Shown here: positions 17,154 through 26,048 of the stretch, one piece after another
Layout: each line of letters opens with the position of its first letter
Numbering within the stretch: the first letter of the stretch is position 1
NCBI GenBank assembly: GCA_026418615.1
Contig: JAOAAY010000030.1
Coordinates: forward strand, 1 to 43,348
Direction of reading: 5' to 3'
DNA length: 43,348 nucleotides
DNA from: Candidatus Sumerlaeaceae bacterium
Lineage (GTDB): Bacteria; Sumerlaeota; Sumerlaeia; Sumerlaeales; Sumerlaeaceae
Translations under genes and position numbers: made by a program
Notes under the pieces: model-generated
Seen by the model: the letters and a program-made list of their open reading frames with translations, nothing else
Database searches by the model: none
Told to the model about the DNA's origin: nothing

Positions 17154-18596
17154 GTGACAAAGCGGACTAAGATCGTAGCGACCATCGGGCCGGCTACCGC
17201 GAATCTGGAAGCCATTCGGCGGCTGGCGTGTGCCGGCGTGAATGTATTCCGGCTTAACTTCAGCCATGGCTCGCATGAGTCGCACCGGGCAGTCATCGAG
17301 GCCATCCGGGCCGTCTGCGTGGAGATGCGCCAGCCGTTTGCCATCTTAGCCGATTTGTCCGGGCCAAAACTGCGCCTGCAGCCCCTTGCGTCGCCATCCG
17401 TCGAGGTGACGGAGGGTGACCGGGTGGAGTTGACCTCCGATCCTGCGGACGGCTCCGGGATGCGGTTCGGAGTCAGTTTCCCGGGTTTGCACGAGTTGGT
17501 GCGGCCGGGCGAGAAGATACTCATTGATGACGGCGCCATCCGGCTGACTGTGCTTGGCGTCAACGGCCGGATCGTCGAGTGTCGCGCGGACAATGGCGGA
17601 GTCATTCTGCCCCGCAAGGGTCTGAATCTGCCAAACACTTCTCTGCCGTTTCCCGCGCTCACGGACAAGGACCGGGCGGATCTCGCCTTTGCGTTGGCGC
17701 ACGGGGCCGACCTCGTGGCGCTAAGTTTCGTGCGGCGTGCGGAGGATCTGCGGCAGGCTCGCGAGGCGATGAACCTGTCAGGGCGTCGGGTGCCCCTGCT
17801 GGCCAAGATCGAGATGCGGGAGGCCGTTGAAAATCTCGATGAGATCATCGCCGAGAGCGACGGCGCCATGGTGGCCCGGGGCGATCTTGGCATCGAGATC
17901 CCGATCGAACAGGTGCCCGCCGTCCAAAAGCGGGTCATCCGGCTGTGTCATTTGCAGCAAAAGCCGGTCATCACGGCCACTCAAATGTTAGATTCGATGA
18001 TTCGCAACCCGCGCCCGACCCGCGCCGAAGTGACCGACATCTTCAACGCCATCACAGATGGTTCGGACGCCGTCATGTTGTCTGGCGAGACAGCGGTCGG
18101 GTCCTATCCCATCGAGGCCGTCGAGGTCATGGGGCGGGTGGCGCGTGAAGCCGAGGCGGCGCTCGGCGGCAGCGTGGTCAAGTGGGCTGCCTTGCAAGAG
18201 TGGACGATCGAGTCGGTGAGCGAGATGACAGCGCTGGCCGCAGTGATTGTCGCGGTGCGAATCGGCGCGGAGTGTATTGTGGCTCCGACCTGGACGGGTG
18301 CAACAGCCCGGCGCGTGGCCCAATTGCGCCCGCCGGTGCCGGTGTTCGCCTGTTCCACGCAGACGAGCGCCGTGAACCCGTTATGCGCCGTGTGGGGCGT
18401 GGAGGCTCGCATCATGGCCGATGTGGATCCGGAGGAGGTCCGAGCCAGCGAAGCCGATGCGATTGTCAACGCCGCCCTGCGATGTGCCCGCGAGCACGGA
18501 TTCGTCCGCAGCGGCATGACGGTTGTCGTGCTGGCGGGCGTGCCGCTGGGCATGGCCGATAGCACGAACTTTCTGCGCGTTATTGTCGCCGACTGA
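17154..18596 (+). CDS. pyk: Pyruvate kinase
   Basis: 480-residue glycolytic enzyme that transfers phosphate from phosphoenolpyruvate to ADP. All signatures are in order: KRTKIVATIGPAT, NVFRLNFSHGSHE, LADLSGPKLR, the K-containing IEMRE segment, MVARGDLGIEIP and TATQMLDSMIRNPRPTRAE. ITDGSDAVMLSGETAVGSYP and a full C-terminal regulatory domain follow. The start is GTG at 17154, only six bases after the SDR stop, with AAGG nearby, which suggests translational linkage. Length is normal and no extra C-terminal PEP-utiliser domain is present. Confidence 0.97.
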   Translation: MTKRTKIVATIGPATANLEAIRRLACAGVNVFRLNFSHGSHESHRAVIEAIRAVCVEMRQPFAILADLSGPKLRLQPLASPSVEVTEGDRVELTSDPADGSGMRFGVSFPGLHELVRPGEKILIDDGAIRLTVLGVNGRIVECRADNGGVILPRKGLNLPNTSLPFPALTDKDRADLAFALAHGADLVALSFVRRAEDLRQAREAMNLSGRRVPLLAKIEMREAVENLDEIIAESDGAMVARGDLGIEIPIEQVPAVQKRVIRLCHLQQKPVITATQMLDSMIRNPRPTRAEVTDIFNAITDGSDAVMLSGETAVGSYPIEAVEVMGRVAREAEAALGGSVVKWAALQEWTIESVSEMTALAAVIVAVRIGAECIVAPTWTGATARRVAQLRPPVPVFACSTQTSAVNPLCAVWGVEARIMADVDPEEVRASEADAIVNAALRCAREHGFVRSGMTVVVLAGVPLGMADSTNFLRVIVAD

Positions 18597-18613
18597 GGCG
18601 GGCTGCGGCGCGG

Positions 18614-19117
18614 TTACTTGCGAACGAAATTCAGCCGCCGCTCCAATTCGCGGAGGAAGCCCACAAAGTCGCGGCGATGCTTCTGCTCGTCGCCCATCAG
18701 TGTCACGACAAGGTCCTGAGTGACGAGGTCTACGCCGTCGCACATCTCGGCTATTTTTTGATACTGGGCGATGGCGCCCTCTTCCGCGGCGATAACGCCT
18801 TTGACCACGGAAACGACATCGGTCGTGTCGCTGGGCGGCTGCATGCCTTTCTGGTCGAAGTTGAGCGCTAGTGAGCCCGGGATGGTTCCGCCGAGGATTT
18901 TAATGCGGTCGGCCAATTGCTGGGCATGCATCAGTTCCTCGGCAATGTCGGCCTTGAGCAGGGTTTTGATCTCGCTCGCGAGGAGGCCGTCGAGGTGAAC
19001 GGAGTTCGCGAGGTAATTGATCACCGTCTCGATCTCCATCTCATACGAGCGGCGCAGTTCGGCAGCGATTGCGGCAGTCTTATCGCCGGATTTTCCCTTG
19101 TCTTTCTTTGATCCCAT
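18614..19117 (-). CDS. Ferritin-like (bacterioferritin-type) diiron protein
   Basis: 167 residues, nearly all helical, forming one ferritin-like four-helix bundle. Candidate diiron ligands lie in the expected helix positions: Glu28/Glu30, then EELMH (Glu60/61, His64), EEGAIAQY (Glu112/113) and DEQKH (Glu144, His147). Such proteins oxidise and store iron or reduce peroxide in the cytosol. The N-terminus is lysine-rich (KKDKGKSGDK), and no heme-ligand Met can be assigned with confidence, so it may not be a true heme bacterioferritin. The start has GGGAG well placed about 12-16 bases upstream. It is convergent with pyk, with 17 bases between stops. Confidence 0.85.
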   Translation of the reverse strand: MGSKKDKGKSGDKTAAIAAELRRSYEMEIETVINYLANSVHLDGLLASEIKTLLKADIAEELMHAQQLADRIKILGGTIPGSLALNFDQKGMQPPSDTTDVVSVVKGVIAAEEGAIAQYQKIAEMCDGVDLVTQDLVVTLMGDEQKHRRDFVGFLRELERRLNFVRK

Positions 19118-19207
19118 GATGCGACCACTCCCTTGAGTAAAATCGCGTAAAGCCGTTCTCTTGCCTGCTTTTACCTGCGGGCAACCGAAGTATGCGGTCC
19201 GGCGCGG

Positions 19208-20896
19208 CTATTTGCGAATCGGCTCGGCTTCGGCAAAGTCCTTGTCAGGTTTCGGAACGCCGATGGCTGCAAGGTAGGCCACACCGAGCGTGACAGCCGT
19301 GCCAAGAGGCGTGAACCAGGGCCAGTTGATCTTAATGCCGCCAAACTTGGTCAGGAGCACGACCACCACCATGACCACGAACGATGCAATCATGCCCGCC
19401 AGGACGGGGCCGGGGTAGCACCGCTGCTTATAGATGGCGAACAGCACGGACCCGAGAAGAGCGCCGCTGGTGAGACCGGCCAGTTCGAAGGCCAGATTGA
19501 AAACGAGCGGGGTTGTACGCGACAGGAAGGCAATGATCATCAAGCCCGCGGCTGCCACGAGGATAGCCCAACGCGAGATGCGCAGATAATCGGCCTCGCT
19601 TCGTTTCACGCGGTCGAGGGGTTTGAAAATGTCCATGACGAGGACCGACCCGAGGGCCGACAAGGCGCCGGCAATGGACGACATGGCTGCAGCAAGGATG
19701 GCCGAGATGATGAAGCCTTTGAGAATTGGCGGCATGTGCGTCACGATGAAAATCGGGAAAACATAGTCCGCCTTAGGTTTGCTAGGGTCCCGGGGATCCC
19801 AAGGATTGATTCCAAAAGCAAAATCATTCAGGGAGTAGTAAGCGTATAGGGCGACACCCACCGTCAGGAAAAGCACAAACAGCGGGAAGATCAACACGGC
19901 CGACAGGATGAGCGCTTTGCTGCCGTCGCGCGCACTGCGGCAGTTGAGTACGCGCTGGACATTCAACTGATCCACACCGTGCGAACACATGACACCGATC
20001 GTCGCACCGATGAATCCCATCCACAGGTTGAACCGGCCGCCGAAGATCTCTTTGATGTTCGCCCAAAGGAACGGCCAGAAATCGTCGCTGCCGCTGGTTT
20101 TGCGAAACTCGTCTAACGACACAAGGCCCGTGCGGTACCAAGTCCAACGGTTGGTCTCCGAGCCGATTTGCACAATACGGTCCCATCCGCCATCCACAAG
20201 GCTCGTGATCCAAAGCAGCGAGGCTACGCCGCCGATGACAAAGATGAAGAACTGAAACACATCCGTCCAGATGACGGCTTTCACGCCGCCGACATGGGTG
20301 TAAAGAATCGCCACAAGGGTGAAGAGCGCAATCGAGTGGGCAATGCCCCACTCCGGGAAGAAGACGCGAAAAATGATCATGACCGGGATGGCAGTGACAT
20401 AGATGCGCACTCCCGCGCCGAGAGATCCGCCAATGAGGAAGAAGAGGGAGGCGAGGAAGCGCGGGGCACGGCCAAAACTTTTCATGAGTAACTGATAGGG
20501 GCTGTAGACATCCCCCTTGAAGTAGTGGGGCACCATGATGATGGCGATGATGACGCGGGCGATCACATAGCCGATGATGAGTTGCAGATAATCTATGGAC
20601 CCTTGCTTGACAATGATTTGACGATCCGGGCCAAAATCGAGGGCGCCGAAGGCCATGGCCGGCACGCCGATAAATGTCAGGGCGCTGGTCTCGGTGGCGA
20701 TGATGGCGAGACCGACAGCCCACCAAGAGATGTTGCGGCCGCCCAGAAAGTAGTCGCGCGTGGACTTTTGCCCGTGGCTGGCCCACCAACCGATCGCGAC
20801 CATCACGAGCATGTAGATTGCTACAACAACCATATCGGCCACGGCAAAGGCGGGCGTGGCTGCGGGCGCGCCTGAGGCAAGCGTTTCCGGGTTCAT
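19208..20896 (-). CDS. Sodium:solute symporter (SSS family)
   Basis: 562-residue inner-membrane protein with about 13 hydrophobic helices, the normal SGLT/SSS size. The hallmark regions are STRDYFLGGRNISWWAVGL after helix 1 and the ATETSALTFIGVPAMAFG helix, whose Thr/Ser cluster is typical of the Na2 region. The ISAILAAAMSSIAGALSALGSVLVMDI helix also has the family's Ser-Ser sodium-site pattern. It couples sodium to uptake of a small solute such as a sugar, amino acid or carboxylate; specificity is not readable. The start at 20896 (MNPETLASG) has GGAGG 12 bases upstream; an extension to 20944 is possible but lacks support. It diverges from cysS. Confidence 0.93.
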   Translation of the reverse strand: MNPETLASGAPAATPAFAVADMVVVAIYMLVMVAIGWWASHGQKSTRDYFLGGRNISWWAVGLAIIATETSALTFIGVPAMAFGALDFGPDRQIIVKQGSIDYLQLIIGYVIARVIIAIIMVPHYFKGDVYSPYQLLMKSFGRAPRFLASLFFLIGGSLGAGVRIYVTAIPVMIIFRVFFPEWGIAHSIALFTLVAILYTHVGGVKAVIWTDVFQFFIFVIGGVASLLWITSLVDGGWDRIVQIGSETNRWTWYRTGLVSLDEFRKTSGSDDFWPFLWANIKEIFGGRFNLWMGFIGATIGVMCSHGVDQLNVQRVLNCRSARDGSKALILSAVLIFPLFVLFLTVGVALYAYYSLNDFAFGINPWDPRDPSKPKADYVFPIFIVTHMPPILKGFIISAILAAAMSSIAGALSALGSVLVMDIFKPLDRVKRSEADYLRISRWAILVAAAGLMIIAFLSRTTPLVFNLAFELAGLTSGALLGSVLFAIYKQRCYPGPVLAGMIASFVVMVVVVLLTKFGGIKINWPWFTPLGTAVTLGVAYLAAIGVPKPDKDFAEAEPIRK

Positions 20897-21079
20897 GGGC
20901 GTGGCAGTCCTCCGGGACAGAGTAATGAGCGGGCTAGAAGGCACCCGCGTTGAGCATCACTTGTGGCAGCCGAAAGCGTTTGCAACTAAGATGCGCTTGT
21001 CGCAACCCCGCGCCGGAGCCTATGTCGCCAGCCGTTTTTGCTTTGCAGTTGCGTGTGACTACGACCAGAAAGCGGGGCT

Positions 21080-22525
21080 ATGAGTCTGAAAATCTATAAT
21101 ACGGCCACGCGGCGCAAGGAGGACTTTGCACCGCAAAACCCGCCAGTGGTGACGATGTACAACTGCGGCCCCACGGTGTACGATTATTTCCATGTGGGCA
21201 ACGCCCGCAATTTCGTGGTGGTGGATGTCATCCGCCGTTTCCTCGAGTATGCCGGCTACCGGGTGAAGTTCGTTCAGAATTTCACGGATATTGATGACAA
21301 AATCATCCGCCGCGCCGCGGAGACGGGGGAGCCGTGGAACGAGTTGGCCGAGCGCTTCATCGAGGCTTATTTTGAGAATGCGGATGCGCTCGGCATCCGT
21401 CGGGCCGATGTTCATCCGCGGGCCACAGAGCATATTCCGCACATGCTGGCCTTGGTCGAAAAATTGGTGGCGCATGGTCTCGCCTATGTGCGCCGGGGGG
21501 ATGTGTACTTTCGCGTGCGCGCCTTTCGCGACTATGGTTCTCTGTCGGGACGCAACCTCGACGATCTGAAAGAGGGCGCGCGGGTCGAAGTGGACGAGGA
21601 CAAGGAGGATCCGCTCGACTTTGCGCTCTGGAAAGCGGCCAAGCCGGGCGAGCCGAGTTGGCCAAGCCCGTGGGGACCGGGGCGGCCGGGGTGGCATATC
21701 GAGTGTTCCGCGATGAGCATGGAGCACCTTGGCGAAACCCTCGACATCCACAGCGGCGGAGCCGACCTCATCTTCCCTCACCACGAGAACGAGTGCGCGC
21801 AGAGTTGCGGGGTGAGCGGCAAGCCGCTGGCGCGTTACTGGCTGCACAACGGTTTTCTCACCATCAACGAGTCCAAAATGTCCAAATCGCTGGGAAACTT
21901 TTTTACAATCAACGAGGTCCTGGCGAAGTTTCCTGCTGCGGCGGTGCGGTATTTTCTGCTTTCGGCGCACTACCGCCACCCGCTCGACTACAGCGACGCC
22001 GCGCTGGAAGAAGCGCAGGCGGCGATCGGACGCATTCGCGAGGCGGTCCTGACGGCGGAGAAGATCCTCAGGCTGGTGGACGCCGGTCTGGCGCCTCCGA
22101 CGGCGCACGGGGTTGAGTCGGTGGCACAGTTTGAGGCGGCGTTCCTCGAGGCCATGAACGACGACTTCAACACGCAGCGGGCTGCCGGCGTGATCTTCGA
22201 GGCCGTCTCGGCGCTCAATGAAAAGCGGATCGCTCTGGCGCAAAACGGCAAGGACACGGGGTTAGCCGCTGAAGTGCTGGGACTCGTGAACCTGATCCGG
22301 CGGCTGCTGTCCATCCTCGGTCTCGAGGAATTGATCTTCGAATCGGGCGAGGCCTCGGAGGACGCGCTTTTATGCGATAACCTGTTGGATCTGCTCGTGC
22401 GGACGCGCGGCCGGGCTCGCGACCTGAAACAGTTCGCATTGGCAGACTTCATCCGGGACGAACTGGCGCAGATGGGCATCCGGCTTCAGGATCATCCTTC
22501 GGGCACCATCTGGATTCGCGACTAA
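21080..22525 (+). CDS. cysS: Cysteinyl-tRNA synthetase
   Basis: 481-residue class I synthetase that charges tRNA(Cys). The HIGH-type motif appears as HVGNAR within YNCGPTVYDYFHVGNAR, with zinc ligand Cys29. The remaining zinc site is in SGGADLIFPHHENECAQSCG. The KMSKS loop KMSKSLGNFF is intact. The DALR and C-terminal anticodon-binding regions (about 340-481) are complete. The start gives the standard MSLKIYNT N-terminus. It is convergent with the response-regulator gene, with 14 bases between stops. Confidence 0.97.
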   Translation: MSLKIYNTATRRKEDFAPQNPPVVTMYNCGPTVYDYFHVGNARNFVVVDVIRRFLEYAGYRVKFVQNFTDIDDKIIRRAAETGEPWNELAERFIEAYFENADALGIRRADVHPRATEHIPHMLALVEKLVAHGLAYVRRGDVYFRVRAFRDYGSLSGRNLDDLKEGARVEVDEDKEDPLDFALWKAAKPGEPSWPSPWGPGRPGWHIECSAMSMEHLGETLDIHSGGADLIFPHHENECAQSCGVSGKPLARYWLHNGFLTINESKMSKSLGNFFTINEVLAKFPAAAVRYFLLSAHYRHPLDYSDAALEEAQAAIGRIREAVLTAEKILRLVDAGLAPPTAHGVESVAQFEAAFLEAMNDDFNTQRAAGVIFEAVSALNEKRIALAQNGKDTGLAAEVLGLVNLIRRLLSILGLEELIFESGEASEDALLCDNLLDLLVRTRGRARDLKQFALADFIRDELAQMGIRLQDHPSGTIWIRD

Positions 22526-22539
22526 GCCGCCGCGCGCCG

Positions 22540-24051
22540 TCATGTTTCGCTGTCTGTGGAGGCGGGGCGCCCCTCGAACAAGCCGTATTTGACCATCTTG
22601 TTGTGCAGGGACTTGCGGGAAATGCCGAGCAGGTCGGCGGTCGCCTGCCGGTGATAATTGGCGCGGACGAGAGCGGCGCGAATAATCTTTTTTTCGAGTT
22701 CTTCGCTCAGTTGCTCGACGCGCTGCTGCAGGGGGACGGAAAAATCCCCAACTAACTCGTCATCCGTGATGGCGGGGATGAGCGGTGCGGCAGCATCCTC
22801 GGCATCGGGTGCGCGCCGCGCAGCGGCCGCAAGCAGTCCGGGCGGCAGTTCTGCTGGCGTCAGGTGGGTGCCTGAAGCAATGATCATGGCGCGCTGGATG
22901 ACATTTTCGAGTTCGCGCACATTTCCCGGCCAGGGGTAATCCAGCAGCGCGCTCAGCGCCTCGGGCGAGACGCCGGTCACCTGTTTGTTCAGGCGCGGGT
23001 TGTACATGCCGATAAAATGTTCGACGAGCAGGGGGATGTCTTCGCGCCGCCGGCGGAGCGGGGGAAGGTGGATGGGAAAAACATTGAGCCGGTAATACAG
23101 ATCGAGCCGAAACTCCCGCGCCTCGACCTTTTCCGCGAGATTCTGGTTCGTGGCGGCTACCACGCGGACATTGACCCGTATCGGGTCGCGCCCGCCGACG
23201 CGCATGACCTCTCCCTCCTGAAGCACGCGCAGCATCTTGCTCTGAAGGCCCAGCGGCATGTCGCCGATTTCGTCGAGGAAAAGCGTGCCGCCGTCGGCCG
23301 CCTCGAAGCGACCGGGCTTGGAGCCCACCGCCCCGGTAAAGGCGCCCTTCTCGTGTCCAAAGAGTTCGCTTTCGAGAAGGGTTTCGGGGATGGCGGCGCA
23401 GTTGACACTCACAAAAGCCCTGGACTTGCGGGAGGAATGGTAGTGAACGGCCTGTGCCACGAGTTCCTTGCCGGTTCCGCTCTCGCCTGTGATGAGCACG
23501 GTAACATCGTTGGGGATGACCTTTTCCATGGCGTCGAAGACCTCGCGCATAGCGGGCGAGGCTCCGATGATGCGGTCAAAACTGGCGCGGCGCACCAGTC
23601 GGTCCTCGAGGGCCGACAGTCGCGAGAGCAATTGCTGCTTTTCGAGGGCGCGGCGCACGACGATGCGCATTTCATGGACCTCAAACGGTTTTGTGAAGTA
23701 GTCATAGGCGCCGCGGCGCACAGCCTCGAGGGCTATCTCGCGCGAGCCGTAGGCCGTGATCATGACAACCACGGTGGCCGGGCGCACACGCTTGATTTCG
23801 GCGAGCGCCTCAAGGCCGCCCATCCCCGGCATTTTCACATCGAGCACGACCAGTTCGAAGAACCCCTCGCGAACCTTTTGGACGGCCTCGGCCCCGTCGG
23901 CGGCCTCTTCGACGAGGTAGCCCTCGCGCGACATGACCTCGCGCAGAAGAAACCGCATGCTGGCCTCGTCGTCCACCACGAGGACGCGCGGCCGGTGGCG
24001 GAATTGGGAATCATCCGGGCCAAGCGGCGGCATTCCGGTCGGATTGCTCAT
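22540..24051 (-). CDS. NtrC-family sigma-54-dependent response regulator
   Basis: 503 residues in three parts. The receiver domain (about 21-135) has acidic pair Asp27-Asp28, phosphoacceptor Asp71 and Lys121. The AAA+ domain (about 158-395) has Walker A GESGTGKE (189-196), the sigma-54 contact loop GAFTGA (236-241), the GTLFLDEIG Walker B segment and arginine-finger region. The C-terminal Fis-type helix-turn-helix (about 450-490, ATADLLGISRKSLHNKM) is complete. It should activate sigma-54 promoters when phosphorylated. The start overlaps the upstream kinase stop by four bases (ATGA), so the pair is translationally coupled and almost certainly cognate. Targets are unknown; I found no convincing -24/-12 promoter in the window. 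Confidence 0.96.
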   Translation of the reverse strand: MSNPTGMPPLGPDDSQFRHRPRVLVVDDEASMRFLLREVMSREGYLVEEAADGAEAVQKVREGFFELVVLDVKMPGMGGLEALAEIKRVRPATVVVMITAYGSREIALEAVRRGAYDYFTKPFEVHEMRIVVRRALEKQQLLSRLSALEDRLVRRASFDRIIGASPAMREVFDAMEKVIPNDVTVLITGESGTGKELVAQAVHYHSSRKSRAFVSVNCAAIPETLLESELFGHEKGAFTGAVGSKPGRFEAADGGTLFLDEIGDMPLGLQSKMLRVLQEGEVMRVGGRDPIRVNVRVVAATNQNLAEKVEAREFRLDLYYRLNVFPIHLPPLRRRREDIPLLVEHFIGMYNPRLNKQVTGVSPEALSALLDYPWPGNVRELENVIQRAMIIASGTHLTPAELPPGLLAAAARRAPDAEDAAAPLIPAITDDELVGDFSVPLQQRVEQLSEELEKKIIRAALVRANYHRQATADLLGISRKSLHNKMVKYGLFEGRPASTDSET

Positions 24052-25589
24052 GATCCCTTATCCTCTTCCAGGGTTTTGATGGGAAGGCGAATGGTGAAAG
24101 TGACGCCGTCCGGGTCGTTCTCGGCAACGATGTCGCCCCCATGATGGCGCATGATTTGGTACGCGACGGCCAGCCCGAGTCCGGAGCCCTGATCCTTGGT
24201 GGTGAAAAACGGCTCAAAAATCCGCTGCAGATTTTCCGGGGCAATGCTGCTGCCCGTATTGGACACAACGACCCGTAACGGCAGGCTTTCGTCCGCAACG
24301 AGAGCCGTTTTGACGCGAATTTGTCCTCCCGGCGGAGTGGCCTGGATGGCGTTGACCACGAGGTTAAGCAGGGCCTGACGGATGCGATCCGCCGAGATGA
24401 GGGCGGCAGGCAATTCGGCATATTCCTCGGTCATCGTGACCCCGTCTTGCATCGTGGCCTTGGGATTATTGCGCGCCAGCAGAAGCGTCTCTCGAACGAC
24501 CTGATTGAGGTCGGCCGGTTCCGGGCTTGTGGACACCGGCTGGGCGTATTCCTGCACTTCGCGCACGAGTTCGTCGAGGCGGTCGGCCTCGCGGATGATG
24601 ATGCGCGTATATTCAAGCGAGGTGGGATTGTCGCGCAGATCTTCGGCGAGCAGTTGGGTGATGCCTTTGATGCTGCCCAATGGATTGCGGATCTCGTGGG
24701 CAAGGCCGGCCGAGAAAGTCCCAAGCGTGGCGAGGCGCTCCGTGCGGTTCATCTGCTCGTAAAAATGCTCGAGTTCGGACAAATTGCGGAAGTTCACGAT
24801 GAGGCCGAAAATGCGTCCGGTTTCATCGCGCATGTAATTGGTATTCACGCTCAGGCGCTGCCGTCCCGACGGACCGTCAATCTCCACCCGGCGCGTCACG
24901 ATGGGTTCCCGTTTCCACAAGGCCTCCTCCACGACCTTGCGGAATGCGTCGAGCGAGGGATTGCGAAGGATATTGACGGCCGGCTTGCCGATCGCTTCGG
25001 CGGCCGAAATGCTCAAGGTTTTTTCGGCAGCGGAGTTGACCGCCGTGACTGTGCCATGCATATCCGTGGTCAGCAAACCGCCCGTGAAACTCTCGAGAAT
25101 GATGCGGTTGCGCATGGCAATGAAGCGGTTGAGCGACTCGATCATCTGGTCAAAGGATTGCGTGAGAGCGCCCATCTCGCTGGCTTCAGCAGTTGGCAAG
25201 GCCGCTTTCACGCTGAAATCGCCCTCCGCCACCTTGGCCGAGACGCTGATGATCCGGCGGATGGGCATGGTGACGGACCATGCGACATAAAATCCCACGA
25301 GTGCGGACAGAAAAATAAAGCCGGCCAGTACAGCGAGCCATTCGCGGGCAAAGGATGATATGTAGATCTCCGGAACAATTCCAGAAAACTGCCAGATGAC
25401 GATCTGGTAAATCAGGCCGCCGAAAAGCGCGATGATGAGAATCAGCATGACTGGCAGTGCGATGAGCAGGCGCACTCGGATGCCCTCGCGGGAGGGCTCG
25501 GTGCGAACATGCTCAAGTCGGGCGGGGGAGGTTTCGCCGGCCGGCTGGGGTCCCTTATCGGTGGGAGGCGTATGACTTATCTCGACCAT
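24048..25589 (-). CDS. Membrane sensor histidine kinase (HAMP-PAS-HisKA-HATPase)
   Basis: 513 residues. Two transmembrane helices (about 41-63 and 84-106) enclose only a short periplasmic loop. A HAMP linker (107-160), a PAS domain (165-270), a HisKA dimer domain with phosphorylated His298 (GLAHEIRNPLGS) and an ATPase domain follow. The ATPase domain has the N box with Asn413 and the G2 box GSGLGL (468-473). The G1 box reads NTGSSI (444-449) where Asp-x-Gly is usual, so the adenine-contacting Asp is Asn. The short loop and cytosolic PAS suggest it senses an intracellular or membrane signal. It is the first gene of the operon with the NtrC-type regulator. No Shine-Dalgarno sequence is visible before the ATG. 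Confidence 0.95.
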   Translation of the reverse strand: MVEISHTPPTDKGPQPAGETSPARLEHVRTEPSREGIRVRLLIALPVMLILIIALFGGLIYQIVIWQFSGIVPEIYISSFAREWLAVLAGFIFLSALVGFYVAWSVTMPIRRIISVSAKVAEGDFSVKAALPTAEASEMGALTQSFDQMIESLNRFIAMRNRIILESFTGGLLTTDMHGTVTAVNSAAEKTLSISAAEAIGKPAVNILRNPSLDAFRKVVEEALWKREPIVTRRVEIDGPSGRQRLSVNTNYMRDETGRIFGLIVNFRNLSELEHFYEQMNRTERLATLGTFSAGLAHEIRNPLGSIKGITQLLAEDLRDNPTSLEYTRIIIREADRLDELVREVQEYAQPVSTSPEPADLNQVVRETLLLARNNPKATMQDGVTMTEEYAELPAALISADRIRQALLNLVVNAIQATPPGGQIRVKTALVADESLPLRVVVSNTGSSIAPENLQRIFEPFFTTKDQGSGLGLAVAYQIMRHHGGDIVAENDPDGVTFTIRLPIKTLEEDKGS

Positions 25590-25660
25590 CTGATGATTTG
25601 TTTCGGTAGAACGGTTCTGAGGCGAAACACAAGGGCTTGCGTATTCCGGGCGGCCGGGGA

Positions 25661-25669
25661 TGCTATTCT
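25661..25669 (+). promoter_or_regulatory. Possible extended -10 promoter for the lipoprotein and aroB
   Basis: TGCTATTCT matches an extended -10 element (TGn then TATTCT), 46 bases before the lipoprotein ATG. A TTGCGT at 25637 is 21 bases upstream, too far for a good -35, so the extended element would have to carry the promoter. Weak evidence from sequence only. Confidence 0.3.
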
Positions 25670-25714
25670 CTCTGGTCTATTCCCGGGCGCTGATGGGCAT
25701 AAGGAGATTGGACG

Positions 25715-25981
25715 ATGGTGTGCGGTGGCCGGTTCGTCGGGATTTTGGTGTTGATCGCAACTATGGGGCTTTTGACGGGCTGTTCGCGCAGGCCGGATCC
25801 CGTGGATGCGGCAAAGGAGTTTGTGCAGCAGGCTGTCAGGGACGACAAGCAGGCCGGCCGCGTCGCAGGGCTGGACAGCGAACGGTACCTGCCCGTGCAG
25901 GAGCGTTTGCGTCGCCGGCAGGAGCGGCTGGGGGCGGCCCTCGCCAGCCAGCAGGCACCCGTGGATGCCCGTCGGCCGTAG
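25715..25981 (+). CDS. Small putative lipoprotein
   Basis: 88 residues. The N-terminal hydrophobic segment ends in the lipobox LLTGC (Cys23), so the mature protein is about 66 residues anchored by lipid. The rest is charged and probably helical (VDAAKEFVQQAVRDDKQAGR, then RLRRRQERLG). AAGGAG lies eight bases before the ATG, a strong ribosome site. It precedes aroB by 67 bases on the same strand. I recognise no family; a short amphipathic lipoprotein could be an envelope spacer, but this is speculation. Confidence 0.75.
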   Translation: MVCGGRFVGILVLIATMGLLTGCSRRPDPVDAAKEFVQQAVRDDKQAGRVAGLDSERYLPVQERLRRRQERLGAALASQQAPVDARRP

Positions 25982-26048
25982 CGCCTCGCCGGGGCCAGTG
26001 CGCAATCGCCGCTTGCGTTTCAGTCAGCCGGCATCAGCATCGCCGGCT

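Noticed and set aside
23017-24144. 375-codon open frame on the + strand
   Set aside because: Antisense to the NtrC-type regulator; shadow coding only.
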